64,000 nt of DNA from an uncultured Alphaproteobacteria bacterium (GTDB lineage Bacteria; Pseudomonadota; Alphaproteobacteria; Rhizobiales; Ancalomicrobiaceae). Location: NCBI GenBank assembly GCA_937892955.1, contig CALBKH010000012.1, positions 1 to 64,000 of the forward strand, written 5' to 3'. The translations under genes and the position numbers were made by a program. Each line of letters begins with the position of its first letter. Positions within the stretch are counted from its first letter, which is position 1. Under the pieces are notes generated by a model, which did not search any database, had not been told where the DNA came from, and saw nothing but the letters and a program-made list of their open reading frames with translations. Positions 52,002 to 61,214 of this stretch are shown piece by piece.

Positions 52002-52681
52002 CCCCCGACCCGCTCGACCGGCCGATCTGGGCCGCCCTGTCGACCACGCATCGGCCCCACGCCCTGGGTGACGACCGCGCCCGCCGCTATCACCCCGACA
52101 TCGGACCGCTCGCCGCAGCGATCGACGATACGGCCGAAAGCCTCGCCGACCTCCGCCGCCTGATCGCCACTCATGGCGGCGTCGGCCTGCTCCAGGCCGG
52201 CCCGGCGCCCCTGCCTCCGGGCTGCGTCGAAATCCAACGCGCCGACGCCGTCCAGATGACGGCGACGGACGACACCGGGATCGTCTCGCCGGACGTCTTC
52301 GTCCGCCGTCTCGGGCCGGCCGACGTCCCGGAGATGGTGGACCTCGCGACCCTCACCGCCCCCGGCCCCTTCGCCGCCCGCACCGCGACGCTCGGCACCT
52401 TCCTCGGCATCCGCATCGACGGCCGTCTCGCCGCGATGGCCGGCGAACGCACGCGCTTCCCCGGCCACACCGAGCTGAGCGGCGTCTGCACCCATCCCGA
52501 TTTCCGCGGCCGTGGCCTCGCCGCCGCCCTCTGCCGCCACCTCACCGCCGACATCCGCAAGCGCGGCGATCGCCCCTTCCTCCACGCCTTCGCTGCCAAC
52601 CGGCCGGCGATCGCGCTCTACGAGACCCTCGGCTGGAAGATCCGCCGCGACATGACCTTCGTCCGCCTCGCCCCGGCGTGA
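51998..52681 (+). CDS. GNAT family N-acetyltransferase (FR47-like)
   Basis: The 227-residue protein has an N-terminal half without clear motif and a C-terminal GNAT domain with LSGVCTHPDFRGRGLAAALC (acetyl-CoA loop) and LHAFAANRPAIALYETLGW. The GTG start overlaps the marR-type stop. The pair likely forms an inducible modification or resistance unit; the acceptor is unknown. Confidence 0.88.
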   Translation: MTPDPLDRPIWAALSTTHRPHALGDDRARRYHPDIGPLAAAIDDTAESLADLRRLIATHGGVGLLQAGPAPLPPGCVEIQRADAVQMTATDDTGIVSPDVFVRRLGPADVPEMVDLATLTAPGPFAARTATLGTFLGIRIDGRLAAMAGERTRFPGHTELSGVCTHPDFRGRGLAAALCRHLTADIRKRGDRPFLHAFAANRPAIALYETLGWKIRRDMTFVRLAPA

Positions 52682-52784
52682 CGCCGTGCCGCTCGCGTCG
52701 ACACCACCCCCGAAACGGCGGAAGCCGGGCGCGAGGCCCGGCTTCCGATCTCGTCGGCGAGCCCCGAGGGGCCGCGAAGAACGA

Positions 52785-53804
52785 TCAGTTCTTCGCCTTG
52801 TCGACCAGCTTGTTCTTGGAGATCCACGGCATCATGGCGCGGAGTTTCGCGCCGACCTCTTCGATCGGATGCTCGTCGGCGAGACGGCGGGTCGCCTTGA
52901 AGCGAGCCATACCGGCGCGATACTCCTGCATCCACTCCGAGGTGAAGCGACCGGTCTGGATGTCGGAGAGAACGCGCTTCATCTCCCACTTGGTCTCTTC
53001 GGTGATGATGCGCGGGCCGGTGACGTACTCGCCCCACTCGGCGGTGTTGGAGATCGAGTAGTTCATGTTGGCGATGCCGCCCTCGTAGATGAGGTCGACG
53101 ATCAGCTTCACTTCGTGCAGGCACTCGAAATAGGCCATCTCGGGGGCATAGCCCGCCTCGACCAGGGTCTCGAAGCCGGTGCGGATCAGCTCGACGAGGC
53201 CGCCGCACAGGACGACCTGCTCACCGAACAGGTCGGTCTCGCACTCTTCGCGGAAGTTGGTCTCGATGACGCCCGAGCGGCCGCCGCCGACGCCGCAGGC
53301 GTAGGACAGAGCGAGGTCGTGGGCGTTGCCCGAGGCGTCCTGGTGGACGGCGATCAGGCACGGCACGCCGCCGCCCTTCTGGTACTCGCCGCGCACGGTG
53401 TGGCCCGGGCCCTTCGGCGCGATCATGACGACGTCGACGGTCTTCTTCGGCTCGATCAGGCCGAAGTGGACGTTGAGGCCGTGAGCGAAGGCGATCGCCG
53501 CGCCGTCACGGATCGACGGAGCGATCTCGCCCTTGTAGATGTCGGCCTGCAGCTCGTCCGGGGTGGCCATCATGATCAGATCGGCCCAGCCGGCGGCCTC
53601 GGCGACGGTCATCACCTGGAGGCCGTCGGCGACCACCTTGGCGGCGGTGGTGGAACCGGCCTTGAGCGCGATGCGCACGTCCTTGCAGCCCGAATCCTTG
53701 AGGTTCAGCGCATGGGCGCGGCCCTGCGAGCCGTAACCGACGATGGCGACCTTCTTGCCCTTGATCAGATTGATGTCGGCATCGGAGTCGTAATAGACGC
53801 GCAT
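52785..53804 (-). CDS. ilvC: ketol-acid reductoisomerase (class I)
   Basis: The 339-residue enzyme begins MRVYYDSDADINLIKGKKVA and has the NADPH loop VGYGSQGRAHALNL, MIAPKGPGHTVRGEY and the metal/substrate residues in EVKLIVDLIYEGG and SNTAEWGEY. It is the second common step of Ile and Val synthesis. GGAAGGA precedes the ATG. Only 23 bp separate it from the upstream TetR-type gene on the same strand, so both are probably on one transcript. The 5' half of the open frame beyond 53804 is not part of the protein. Confidence 0.96.
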   Translation of the reverse strand: MRVYYDSDADINLIKGKKVAIVGYGSQGRAHALNLKDSGCKDVRIALKAGSTTAAKVVADGLQVMTVAEAAGWADLIMMATPDELQADIYKGEIAPSIRDGAAIAFAHGLNVHFGLIEPKKTVDVVMIAPKGPGHTVRGEYQKGGGVPCLIAVHQDASGNAHDLALSYACGVGGGRSGVIETNFREECETDLFGEQVVLCGGLVELIRTGFETLVEAGYAPEMAYFECLHEVKLIVDLIYEGGIANMNYSISNTAEWGEYVTGPRIITEETKWEMKRVLSDIQTGRFTSEWMQEYRAGMARFKATRRLADEHPIEEVGAKLRAMMPWISKNKLVDKAKN

Positions 53805-53827
53805 GTGGGTGTCCTTCCCTGGTGTGA

Positions 53828-54481
53828 TCACGAGCCGGCCGCGCCGGTCGAGCGGTGTGCGCCGTGGAGCGCGAGGAACTGCCGGGTCGCCCGCGCCGCA
53901 TCGGCGCGGATGGTGTCCGGCTCGAGGTCCATCCGATCGCCGAGCAGCAACCGGATCTGGATGTCGCGGGCGACGAGCCCGAAGAAGGTGCGGAAGGCCT
54001 CTTCCGTGTCGTCGAAGACGAGGAGCCCGGCGGCCCGCCCGGCATCGAGCACCGGCCTCAACCGGCGGCCCATGGCGAAACGGCCGTTCTCCAGCACGAT
54101 CGCGCCGAGGTTCGCCTCCTTGCCCGCCGCCCGGCCGATCGCCAGCCGATTGAGCGCGATCGAGGTCTGCGACGAGATGACGGTGAGCCAGTTGCCGGCG
54201 AATTCCTCGAGCCGCGCCGTCAGCGTCGCCGCATCGAGCCCGGCCCGGTCGATCGGCGCGACGCGCACCCGCGACGCCTGCCAGCGCACCGTCGCCGCGA
54301 TCAACCCGTCGCGGTCGCCGAACCACTTGTAGAGCGTCTCCTTCGAGCACGACGCCCGCCGCGCCACCGCGGTCATGGTGAGCCCGTCGCCCCTCTCGAC
54401 GATCAGACGCAGCACCGCGTCGAGAACGCCGGCCTGGCGCTCGGTCAACACGGTCTCGTCGATCGGAGAAATCTGCTGCAT
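53828..54481 (-). CDS. TetR/AcrR family transcriptional regulator
   Basis: The 217-residue protein has an N-terminal TetR HTH (GLTMTAVARRASCSKETLYK WFGDRDGL) and a helical ligand domain. The ATG at 54481 follows ACGAGG; a GTG at 54493 is the alternative. A 16-bp perfect palindrome lies 20 bp upstream and is the likely operator. The gene runs directly into ilvC, hinting at ligand-dependent control of a biosynthetic enzyme. Confidence 0.85.
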   Translation of the reverse strand: MQQISPIDETVLTERQAGVLDAVLRLIVERGDGLTMTAVARRASCSKETLYKWFGDRDGLIAATVRWQASRVRVAPIDRAGLDAATLTARLEEFAGNWLTVISSQTSIALNRLAIGRAAGKEANLGAIVLENGRFAMGRRLRPVLDAGRAAGLLVFDDTEEAFRTFFGLVARDIQIRLLLGDRMDLEPDTIRADAARATRQFLALHGAHRSTGAAGS

Positions 54482-54500
54482 CGGCCTCGTCACCCTGTAC

Positions 54501-54516
54501 CGTACCGTACGGTACG
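54501..54516. promoter_or_regulatory. 16-bp perfect palindrome, probable TetR operator
   Basis: CGTACCGTACGGTACG is perfectly self-complementary and built from GTACCGTAC-type units; flanking GTAC extends the pattern on one side. It sits just upstream of the TetR-type start, the standard place for an autoregulatory operator. Confidence 0.75.
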
Positions 54517-54891
54517 CACGCGGTGTCTTCCCTAGCGCTCCTCGGTTCGGTGGTCAAGCCGATTTCACGGCATCGGTCCCACCGCTCCCACCACCCGGGA
54601 GAGACAGCCTCGGAACCCGACTTCGCCTCGAGGCCTCGCCCGCGTGACCTGATATCGGGCTCACGACATTCGGTGGGTCCGGACCTCTTGAGCGCTACGG
54701 CTCGACCGGCCGACGACTGTTCGCGCTCGCCATCGCCGACGGTGTTTCGAACAGGTTCGAACCTCTCCGACGCGGCAGGGCTCCCGGCAAGCACTACTCA
54801 TACGGGATTCGCGTCATGGCAACTGTTTTCACTGAAGATACTTGCATAAATCCCTGTTCCACCGAATACTGATGGATAGAAAATTGCTCGG
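54517..54891. other. intergenic stretch with GC shift, TetR to protoglobin
   Basis: This gap shows no convincing gene. The last 100 bp are clearly richer in A and T than the rest of the window, continuing into the protoglobin gene. A short dyad GGTTCGAACC occurs near 54761 but no tRNA fold could be built around it. Promoters for the protoglobin gene should lie here. Confidence 0.45.
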
Positions 54892-55416
54892 ATGCACTCT
54901 GGAAACATGACTTCAAATCAAATGCAATCTTTGATCGGAGCTGAAATGAAAGCTGAAATCATGGAAATGACCGACTGTATCGGTCTGAAAGAAGCCGACA
55001 CGGCTGTAGCGAGGAAATATGGCAAACTCATCGGGGACGCTCTACCGCGTGTGATCGACGACTTTTACGGACATCTCTTTTCGATCGGCTACGAAAAATT
55101 CTTTCGCGACGTGAACATCGATCGCCTCAAAGCGCATCAATTGGATCATTGGCGGCGCCTCTTCGAAGTCGAAATCGATAAAGTGCATACCACACACATG
55201 ACGAGGATCGGCGTGGTCCACCGCGACCGCGACGTGACGCCCAAGGTCTACATGCAGTCCTATGGTTGGTTCACCAGCCGGCTCGTCGACGAGATCACTC
55301 GCTTGCCCGGTGTCGACCCGACCGAGCGCGCCCCTCTCGCCGCCGCGGTGCTGAAACTGATCTTCCTCGACATGACCATGGCGCTCGCGAGCTACGACGC
55401 GGCACTGATCGACTGA
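54892..55416 (+). CDS. stand-alone protoglobin / globin-sensor domain protein
   Basis: The protein of up to 174 residues is almost entirely a protoglobin-like sensor globin: IGLKEADTAVARKYGKLIGD, FYGHLFSIGYEKFFRD, then the probable proximal-His segment RIGVVHRDRDVTPKVYMQSY. Globin-coupled sensors normally carry a C-terminal methyl-accepting or GGDEF module; none follows here, as the frame ends at ALASYDAALID. It may bind O2, NO or CO, acting as a sensor or scavenger. The start is uncertain (54892, 54907 or 54946). Its 5' half is AT-richer than neighbours, suggesting a different history. Confidence 0.8.
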   Translation: MHSGNMTSNQMQSLIGAEMKAEIMEMTDCIGLKEADTAVARKYGKLIGDALPRVIDDFYGHLFSIGYEKFFRDVNIDRLKAHQLDHWRRLFEVEIDKVHTTHMTRIGVVHRDRDVTPKVYMQSYGWFTSRLVDEITRLPGVDPTERAPLAAAVLKLIFLDMTMALASYDAALID

Positions 55417-55517
55417 ACCGGCGAGCCACCCGAGGCGAGCCGGGACGCGAGCCGGCGCCCCCGACTTGCGAAGTGACCTCCCGCCACCGAGCGGTGTGCC
55501 CGACGGCGCCCGTCCGT

Positions 55518-56369
55518 TCACCCCTCGCCCGGCAACCGCCACGCGACGCCATCCTCGCCATAGACCGCCGCCAGCGCCCGCGTGATCTCGATCGCCTCCG
55601 CCTCCAGACCGGGGATCACCGTGCGATCGACGATCGTCGGCCCGTCGTCGTGGTCGACGTCGAGCGCCGCGATCACCCGATCCTCGAAGGCACGGATACG
55701 CTCTCGCAGGTCCTCGGTGAGATCGAGCCGCCACGGATCGAGGTTGCGTCCGTCGTCGGCGTCCCACAGCGGCCAACAACCGACCTCGGGCGCCAGGATC
55801 ACGTTGACCGGTTGGCGATAAGGCCCCTCCTCCTCGAGTTCGGGGGCGACGATCATCGAGGCGCCGAACTCCGGCGTCGCCCGCATCGCCCGGATCGCCA
55901 GGCCCTGCCACACCAGCGCGGCGACCGCCACGAGACCGATGACCACCTCGACAGTCGGCAGCTCCCCGAAGCGCACCACATCGAACCGCTCGGCCGCGAT
56001 CACCGACCCCGTACCGACGAGCCAGACGCCGAAGGCGTTGGTGACCCGGAGCCGGCCGATCCGATCTTCGTCGTCCTCCGGCGGGAAGTGCCGGGCGGCA
56101 TAGGCGAGCCAGACCGCCTGCACCAAGGCATTGGCGAGAAGTGCGGCCGGCGCGAAGCGGTCGAGGAGAGCGAGGAAGAGACCGGCGAGGGCGGTCAGGA
56201 CGGCCCCCCCGCCGAGCAGCCCGGCTCGCACCAGATCGCGCGTCGCCACCCCGCCGCCGAGTGCCGCGAGCGCCGTGTCGAGCACCCGCGCCCGTGAGAG
56301 AGTCCACAAGGTGACGAGCCCGCCCGCGAACCAGAAGGCGCCCAGCGCCCGTATCGCCCACTCCCACAT
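55518..56369 (-). CDS. conserved membrane protein of unknown function
   Basis: The 283-residue product has four to five predicted membrane helices in the first 165 residues, starting MWEWAIRALGAFWFAGGLVT. A soluble acidic C-terminal domain follows (FGASMIVAPELEEEGPYRQP ... LDVDHDDGPTIVDRTVIPGL). I recognise no catalytic motif. The ATG at 56369 is preferred over the overlapping GTG. It is convergent with the protoglobin gene. Confidence 0.6.
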   Translation of the reverse strand: MWEWAIRALGAFWFAGGLVTLWTLSRARVLDTALAALGGGVATRDLVRAGLLGGGAVLTALAGLFLALLDRFAPAALLANALVQAVWLAYAARHFPPEDDEDRIGRLRVTNAFGVWLVGTGSVIAAERFDVVRFGELPTVEVVIGLVAVAALVWQGLAIRAMRATPEFGASMIVAPELEEEGPYRQPVNVILAPEVGCWPLWDADDGRNLDPWRLDLTEDLRERIRAFEDRVIAALDVDHDDGPTIVDRTVIPGLEAEAIEITRALAAVYGEDGVAWRLPGEG

Positions 56370-56523
56370 CACCCGCGAGCCCCTCCCTCCATCCGATCGG
56401 CGGCGAAGATAGCGGAGGCGTCGGCAGCGGCGAAGTTACGAAGCCCGTCATGGCCCGAAAAGAAGACGGGGTAGAGGAGCCCCGCTCCCCTCCCCCGCTT
56501 CGATCGCTTCCGAGCCGTCGAGC

Positions 56524-57060
56524 TCAGCTCGCTTCCGGCCCGCGCGAGATCGCGGCGACGCCGGTGCGGGAGTATTCGACGAGACCCAGCGGCCCCATCA
56601 GGCCGACGAACTCGTCGATCTTGTCGGACTTGCCGGTGATCTCGAAGACGAAGCTCTCGGTGGTGGCGTCGACGACGCGGGCGCGGAAGGCGTCGCCGAG
56701 GCGCAGCGCCTCGACGCGGGCCTCGCCCTTGCCCTTCACCTTGATCAGCGCCAACTCGCGCGCCAGCACCTTGCCGGAGACCGTCAGGTCGACGACGCGG
56801 TGGACCGGCACCAGCCGGTCGAGCTGGTTCTTGATCTGCTCGATCACCATCGGCGTGCCGGTGGTGACGATGGTGATGCGGGATAGGTGCTTCTCGTGCT
56901 CGGTCTCCGACACGGTCAGCGACTCGATGTTGTAGCCGCGGCCGGAGAACAGGCCGACGACGCGGGCGAGAACGCCCGGCTCGTTGTCGACGACGACCGA
57001 AAGCGTGTGGGTTTCGGGGCTCTGGAAGATGTGGGCCGAAGGATAGTGCGTGGTGTTCAT
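56524..57060 (-). CDS. ilvN: acetolactate synthase small (regulatory) subunit
   Basis: The 178-residue protein has an N-terminal ACT domain (HTLSVVVDNEPGVLARVVGL, FSGRGYNIESLTVSETE) and the C-terminal ALS small-subunit domain (FVFEITGKSDKIDEFVGLMG). It binds valine and sets feedback inhibition of the catalytic subunit. The start at 57060 begins at the family N terminus. It follows the large-subunit gene by 74 bp on the same strand and shares its attenuator. Confidence 0.95.
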   Translation of the reverse strand: MNTTHYPSAHIFQSPETHTLSVVVDNEPGVLARVVGLFSGRGYNIESLTVSETEHEKHLSRITIVTTGTPMVIEQIKNQLDRLVPVHRVVDLTVSGKVLARELALIKVKGKGEARVEALRLGDAFRARVVDATTESFVFEITGKSDKIDEFVGLMGPLGLVEYSRTGVAAISRGPEAS

Positions 57061-57134
57061 GACGATGTCTCGGTGCTCTCGAAGTGACGTTCGCAGATCG
57101 GGTCGAAGGGCGCGGGCTCTCGCCCGCGCGCGCC

Positions 57135-58895
<1,761 letters not shown>

Positions 58896-58961
58896 GGGTC
58901 TTCTCCGGTCCTTTCGCGTCGCTCGTCGACGGGTGTGGCTGAGGTGTGGGACGTTCCGGGT

Positions 58962-58989
58962 AATAAAAAAGGCCCCTGAGGGGGGCCTG
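58962..58989 (-). terminator. attenuator terminator upstream of ilvI
   Basis: On the minus strand AGGCCCC and GGGGCCT form a 7-bp stem with loop CCTCA, followed directly by TTTTTTATTA. It lies between the ilv leader peptide and ilvI, exactly where an attenuator belongs. The loop CCTCAG (58981-58976) is complementary to CTGAGG at the leader stop (59027-59022), a possible antiterminator contact. Confidence 0.88.
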
Positions 58990-59023
58990 GTTTTCCGCGC
59001 GCTCGCTCGTTTCGCCGAGGTCC

Positions 59024-59077
59024 TCAGACCCCGTCGGCGGCGCGCGGCAGAACTACGAGAATGATCTTACGCGACAT
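59024..59077 (-). CDS. ilv operon leader peptide
   Basis: A 17-codon frame reads MSRKIILVVLPRAADGV. Seven of its codons are Ile, Leu or Val, and six are contiguous (IILVVL). It is followed 35 bp later by an intrinsic terminator and then ilvI. This is the classical layout of ribosome-mediated attenuation: stalling at the ILV run when charged tRNAs are scarce would prevent the terminator forming. AAGAGGA lies about 12 bases upstream. Confidence 0.9.
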   Translation of the reverse strand: MSRKIILVVLPRAADGV

Positions 59078-59112
59078 GGCGGCGCGAAGTCCTCTTACTT
59101 TCGGTCGCGCGG

Positions 59113-59141
59113 ACCGTAGACGGGAGCGAGGGCGAGGTCAA
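59113..59141 (-). promoter_or_regulatory. promoter of the ilv leader-ilvI-ilvN transcript
   Basis: On the minus strand TTGACC (59141-59136) and TACGGT (59118-59113) are separated by exactly 17 bp. Transcription would begin near 59106, about 30 bases before the leader peptide start. Confidence 0.6.
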
Positions 59142-59175
59142 GTGGGGGAAAGGGCGCACTTGGAGCACATTCGCC

Positions 59176-60129
59176 TCACCTCACCCGCTCGGAGGCCGTC
59201 GATCCCGCGACCGCCGCCACCGCCGCCTCCACCGTCTCCGCCCGCACCCAATCGCTCATCCGGCCACGGAACCACGTCGACTGGCGCTTGGCGTATTGCC
59301 GGGTCTCGACGATGCCGCGTTCGATGCCGGTGGCGAGCGAGATCCGCCCCGCCGCGACGTCGGCGAGAGCCGTCACCCCGATCGCCCGCATCGCCGGCAT
59401 CTCGGGACGAAGCCCGCGCGCCACGAAGCGCGCCGCCTCGTCGACCGCCCCCGCCTCGACCATCGCGGCGAACCGCGTCGCGATGCGCCGATGCAGTTCC
59501 GCCCGCTCCGGTTCGAGCACGATGCGGACCGCGTCTTCCGGCCGCACCAGCGGTGGCGAGTTCGGCGCCGCCTGCCAGTCGGCGAGCGAGCGCCCGGTCG
59601 CCTCGATCACCTCGAGCGCCCGGGTCAGCCGCTGCGTGTCGGTGGGACGCAACCGCTCCGCCATGACCGGATCGCGCCGCGCCAGCGCCGCATGGAGCCC
59701 AGCCGCGCCGATCCGCTCGGCCTTCGCCCGCCAGTGCGCCCTGACCTCCGCCGGGATCTCCGGCACCGCCGCGAGCCCCTTGGTCAGCGCCTCGAAATAG
59801 AGCCCGGTGCCACCGACGAAGATCGGCAGCCGTCCTGCGGCGCGGATCTCGGCGAGGACGATCTCCACCTCGGCGAGCCAATCGGCGACCGAATAGGCTC
59901 GCGCCGGATCGACGTGTCCGTAGAGCCGATGCGGCGCGAGCGCTTCCTCCGCCGGGCTCGGCCGGGCGGTGAGAATACGGAGCCCATCGTAGATCTGCAT
60001 CGAGTCGGTGTTCACCACCACGCCGTCGCGCGCCGCGGCCAGCGCCAGCGCCGCGGCCGACTTGCCGCTCGCCGTCGGTCCTGCGATAAGCACCGCGCCC
60101 GCGGAAGTGTGCCCGTCACCTTTCGTCAT
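59176..60129 (-). CDS. miaA: tRNA dimethylallyltransferase
   Basis: The 317-residue enzyme has P-loop AGPTASGKSAAALALA, the conserved NTDSMQIYDGLRILTARPSP, FVGGTGLYFEALTKG and YAKRQSTWFRGRM near the C terminus. It adds a dimethylallyl group to A37 of tRNAs reading UNN codons. The start at 60129 has no strong ribosome site; nearby codons upstream are not conserved. It is divergent from serB. Confidence 0.93.
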   Translation of the reverse strand: MTKGDGHTSAGAVLIAGPTASGKSAAALALAAARDGVVVNTDSMQIYDGLRILTARPSPAEEALAPHRLYGHVDPARAYSVADWLAEVEIVLAEIRAAGRLPIFVGGTGLYFEALTKGLAAVPEIPAEVRAHWRAKAERIGAAGLHAALARRDPVMAERLRPTDTQRLTRALEVIEATGRSLADWQAAPNSPPLVRPEDAVRIVLEPERAELHRRIATRFAAMVEAGAVDEAARFVARGLRPEMPAMRAIGVTALADVAAGRISLATGIERGIVETRQYAKRQSTWFRGRMSDWVRAETVEAAVAAVAGSTASERVR

Positions 60130-60198
60130 GCGGCCGTCGTCCGTATCCCCGTCGCGCCGGGCTTCCCCCCGTGCCGGCCCATGAGCTTGTTCTCGATC

Positions 60199-61089
60199 AT
60201 GACCCATGTTGCAACCCTGATCTCCGCGCCGGCCTCGCCGGCGGTGACCGCCGCCGTGATCGACGCCGCGGCCCTCCGCCTCGGCGCCACCGGCACGGCC
60301 ACGCTCGCCCAGGGGATCGCGACCGACATCTTCGTGACGATCGAACCGGGCACCGAGAAGCAGGTCGCCGAGGATCTGCGCGCGCGACTTTCCGCGCCGA
60401 TCGACGTGGTGGTGCAGAAGCTCGCCGGCCGCGCCAAGGGCCTGCTGATCGCCGACATGGACTCCACCATGATCGGCCAGGAGTGCATCGACGAACTCGC
60501 GGCCGAGGTCGGCCTCAAGGACCACATCGCCGCCATCACCGAGCGCGCCATGCAGGGCGAGATCGCCTTCGAGCCGGCGTTGCGCGAACGCGTCGCCCTC
60601 CTCGCCGGCCTCGACTCGAACGTCGTCGACCGCGTCATCGCCGAACGCATCCGCCTCACCCCCGGCGCCGTCGAACTGGTCCGCACCATGCGGGCGAACG
60701 GCGCCTGGACCGCCCTCGTCTCCGGCGGCTTCACCGTCTTCACCGGCCCGGTGTCGCGCATGATCGGCTTCCACGAGCACCGCTCGAACCTCTTGATCGA
60801 AGAGGCCGGCAAGCTCACCGGCACCGTCGCCGAACCGATCCTCGGCCAGGATGCCAAGCGCGCTTCGCTCCTCGAACTGGCGGCGTCGAAGAAGGTGCCG
60901 ATGGCGCTGACGCTGGCCGTCGGCGACGGCGCCAACGACCTCGCCATGCTCCGCGAAGCCGGCCTCGGCGTCGCCTATCACGCCAAGCCCCGGGTCGCGA
61001 CGGAAGCCCACGCCCGCATCGACCACGCCGACCTGACGGCGCTGCTCTACATGCAGGGCTATCGCAAGGCGGAGTTCGTCCACGAGTGA
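60199..61089 (+). CDS. serB: phosphoserine phosphatase
   Basis: The 296-residue HAD enzyme begins MTHVATLISAPASPAVTAAV, with an ACT-like N-terminal region, then catalytic IADMDSTMIGQECIDELA (DxDST), SGGFTVF and GDGANDLAMLREAGLGVAYH. It makes serine from phosphoserine. The start at 60199 matches rhizobial SerB beginnings (VATL); ATG at 60181 would add six residues. Two inverted repeats follow the gene. Confidence 0.94.
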   Translation: MTHVATLISAPASPAVTAAVIDAAALRLGATGTATLAQGIATDIFVTIEPGTEKQVAEDLRARLSAPIDVVVQKLAGRAKGLLIADMDSTMIGQECIDELAAEVGLKDHIAAITERAMQGEIAFEPALRERVALLAGLDSNVVDRVIAERIRLTPGAVELVRTMRANGAWTALVSGGFTVFTGPVSRMIGFHEHRSNLLIEEAGKLTGTVAEPILGQDAKRASLLELAASKKVPMALTLAVGDGANDLAMLREAGLGVAYHAKPRVATEAHARIDHADLTALLYMQGYRKAEFVHE

Positions 61090-61100
61090 GATCGACGCTC

Positions 61101-61140
61101 ACGTAGGGCGGAACAGGCGAAGCCGTATTCCGCCCTACGT
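61101..61140. repeat. REP-like hairpin element
   Basis: ACGTAGGGCGGAA (61101-61113) and TTCCGCCCTACGT (61128-61140) form a perfect 13-bp stem with a 14-base loop. The GTAGGGCGGA...TCCGCCCTAC core resembles a widely scattered intergenic palindrome in proteobacteria. It lies 11 bp after serB and may stabilise or end its mRNA. Confidence 0.7.
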
Positions 61141-61160
61141 CTCACCATTCCCCATACGAC

Positions 61161-61188
61161 AACGGCGCCGGATCGCTCCGGCGCCGTT
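61161..61188. terminator. bidirectional terminator between serB and Do protease
   Basis: AACGGCGCCGGA (61161-61172) and TCCGGCGCCGTT (61177-61188) form a perfect 12-bp stem with loop TCGC, extended by flanking ATACGA / CGTAT pairing. It sits between the convergent ends of serB and the protease gene and likely serves both. Confidence 0.75.
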
Positions 61189-61214
61189 CGTATGTCTCAC
61201 CGGTCGCGGCGATC

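Noticed and set aside
54745..54790. GGTTCGAACC dyad near the protoglobin promoter, considered as a tRNA T-arm
   Set aside because: No acceptor, D or anticodon arms could be placed around it, and no CCA end is seen.
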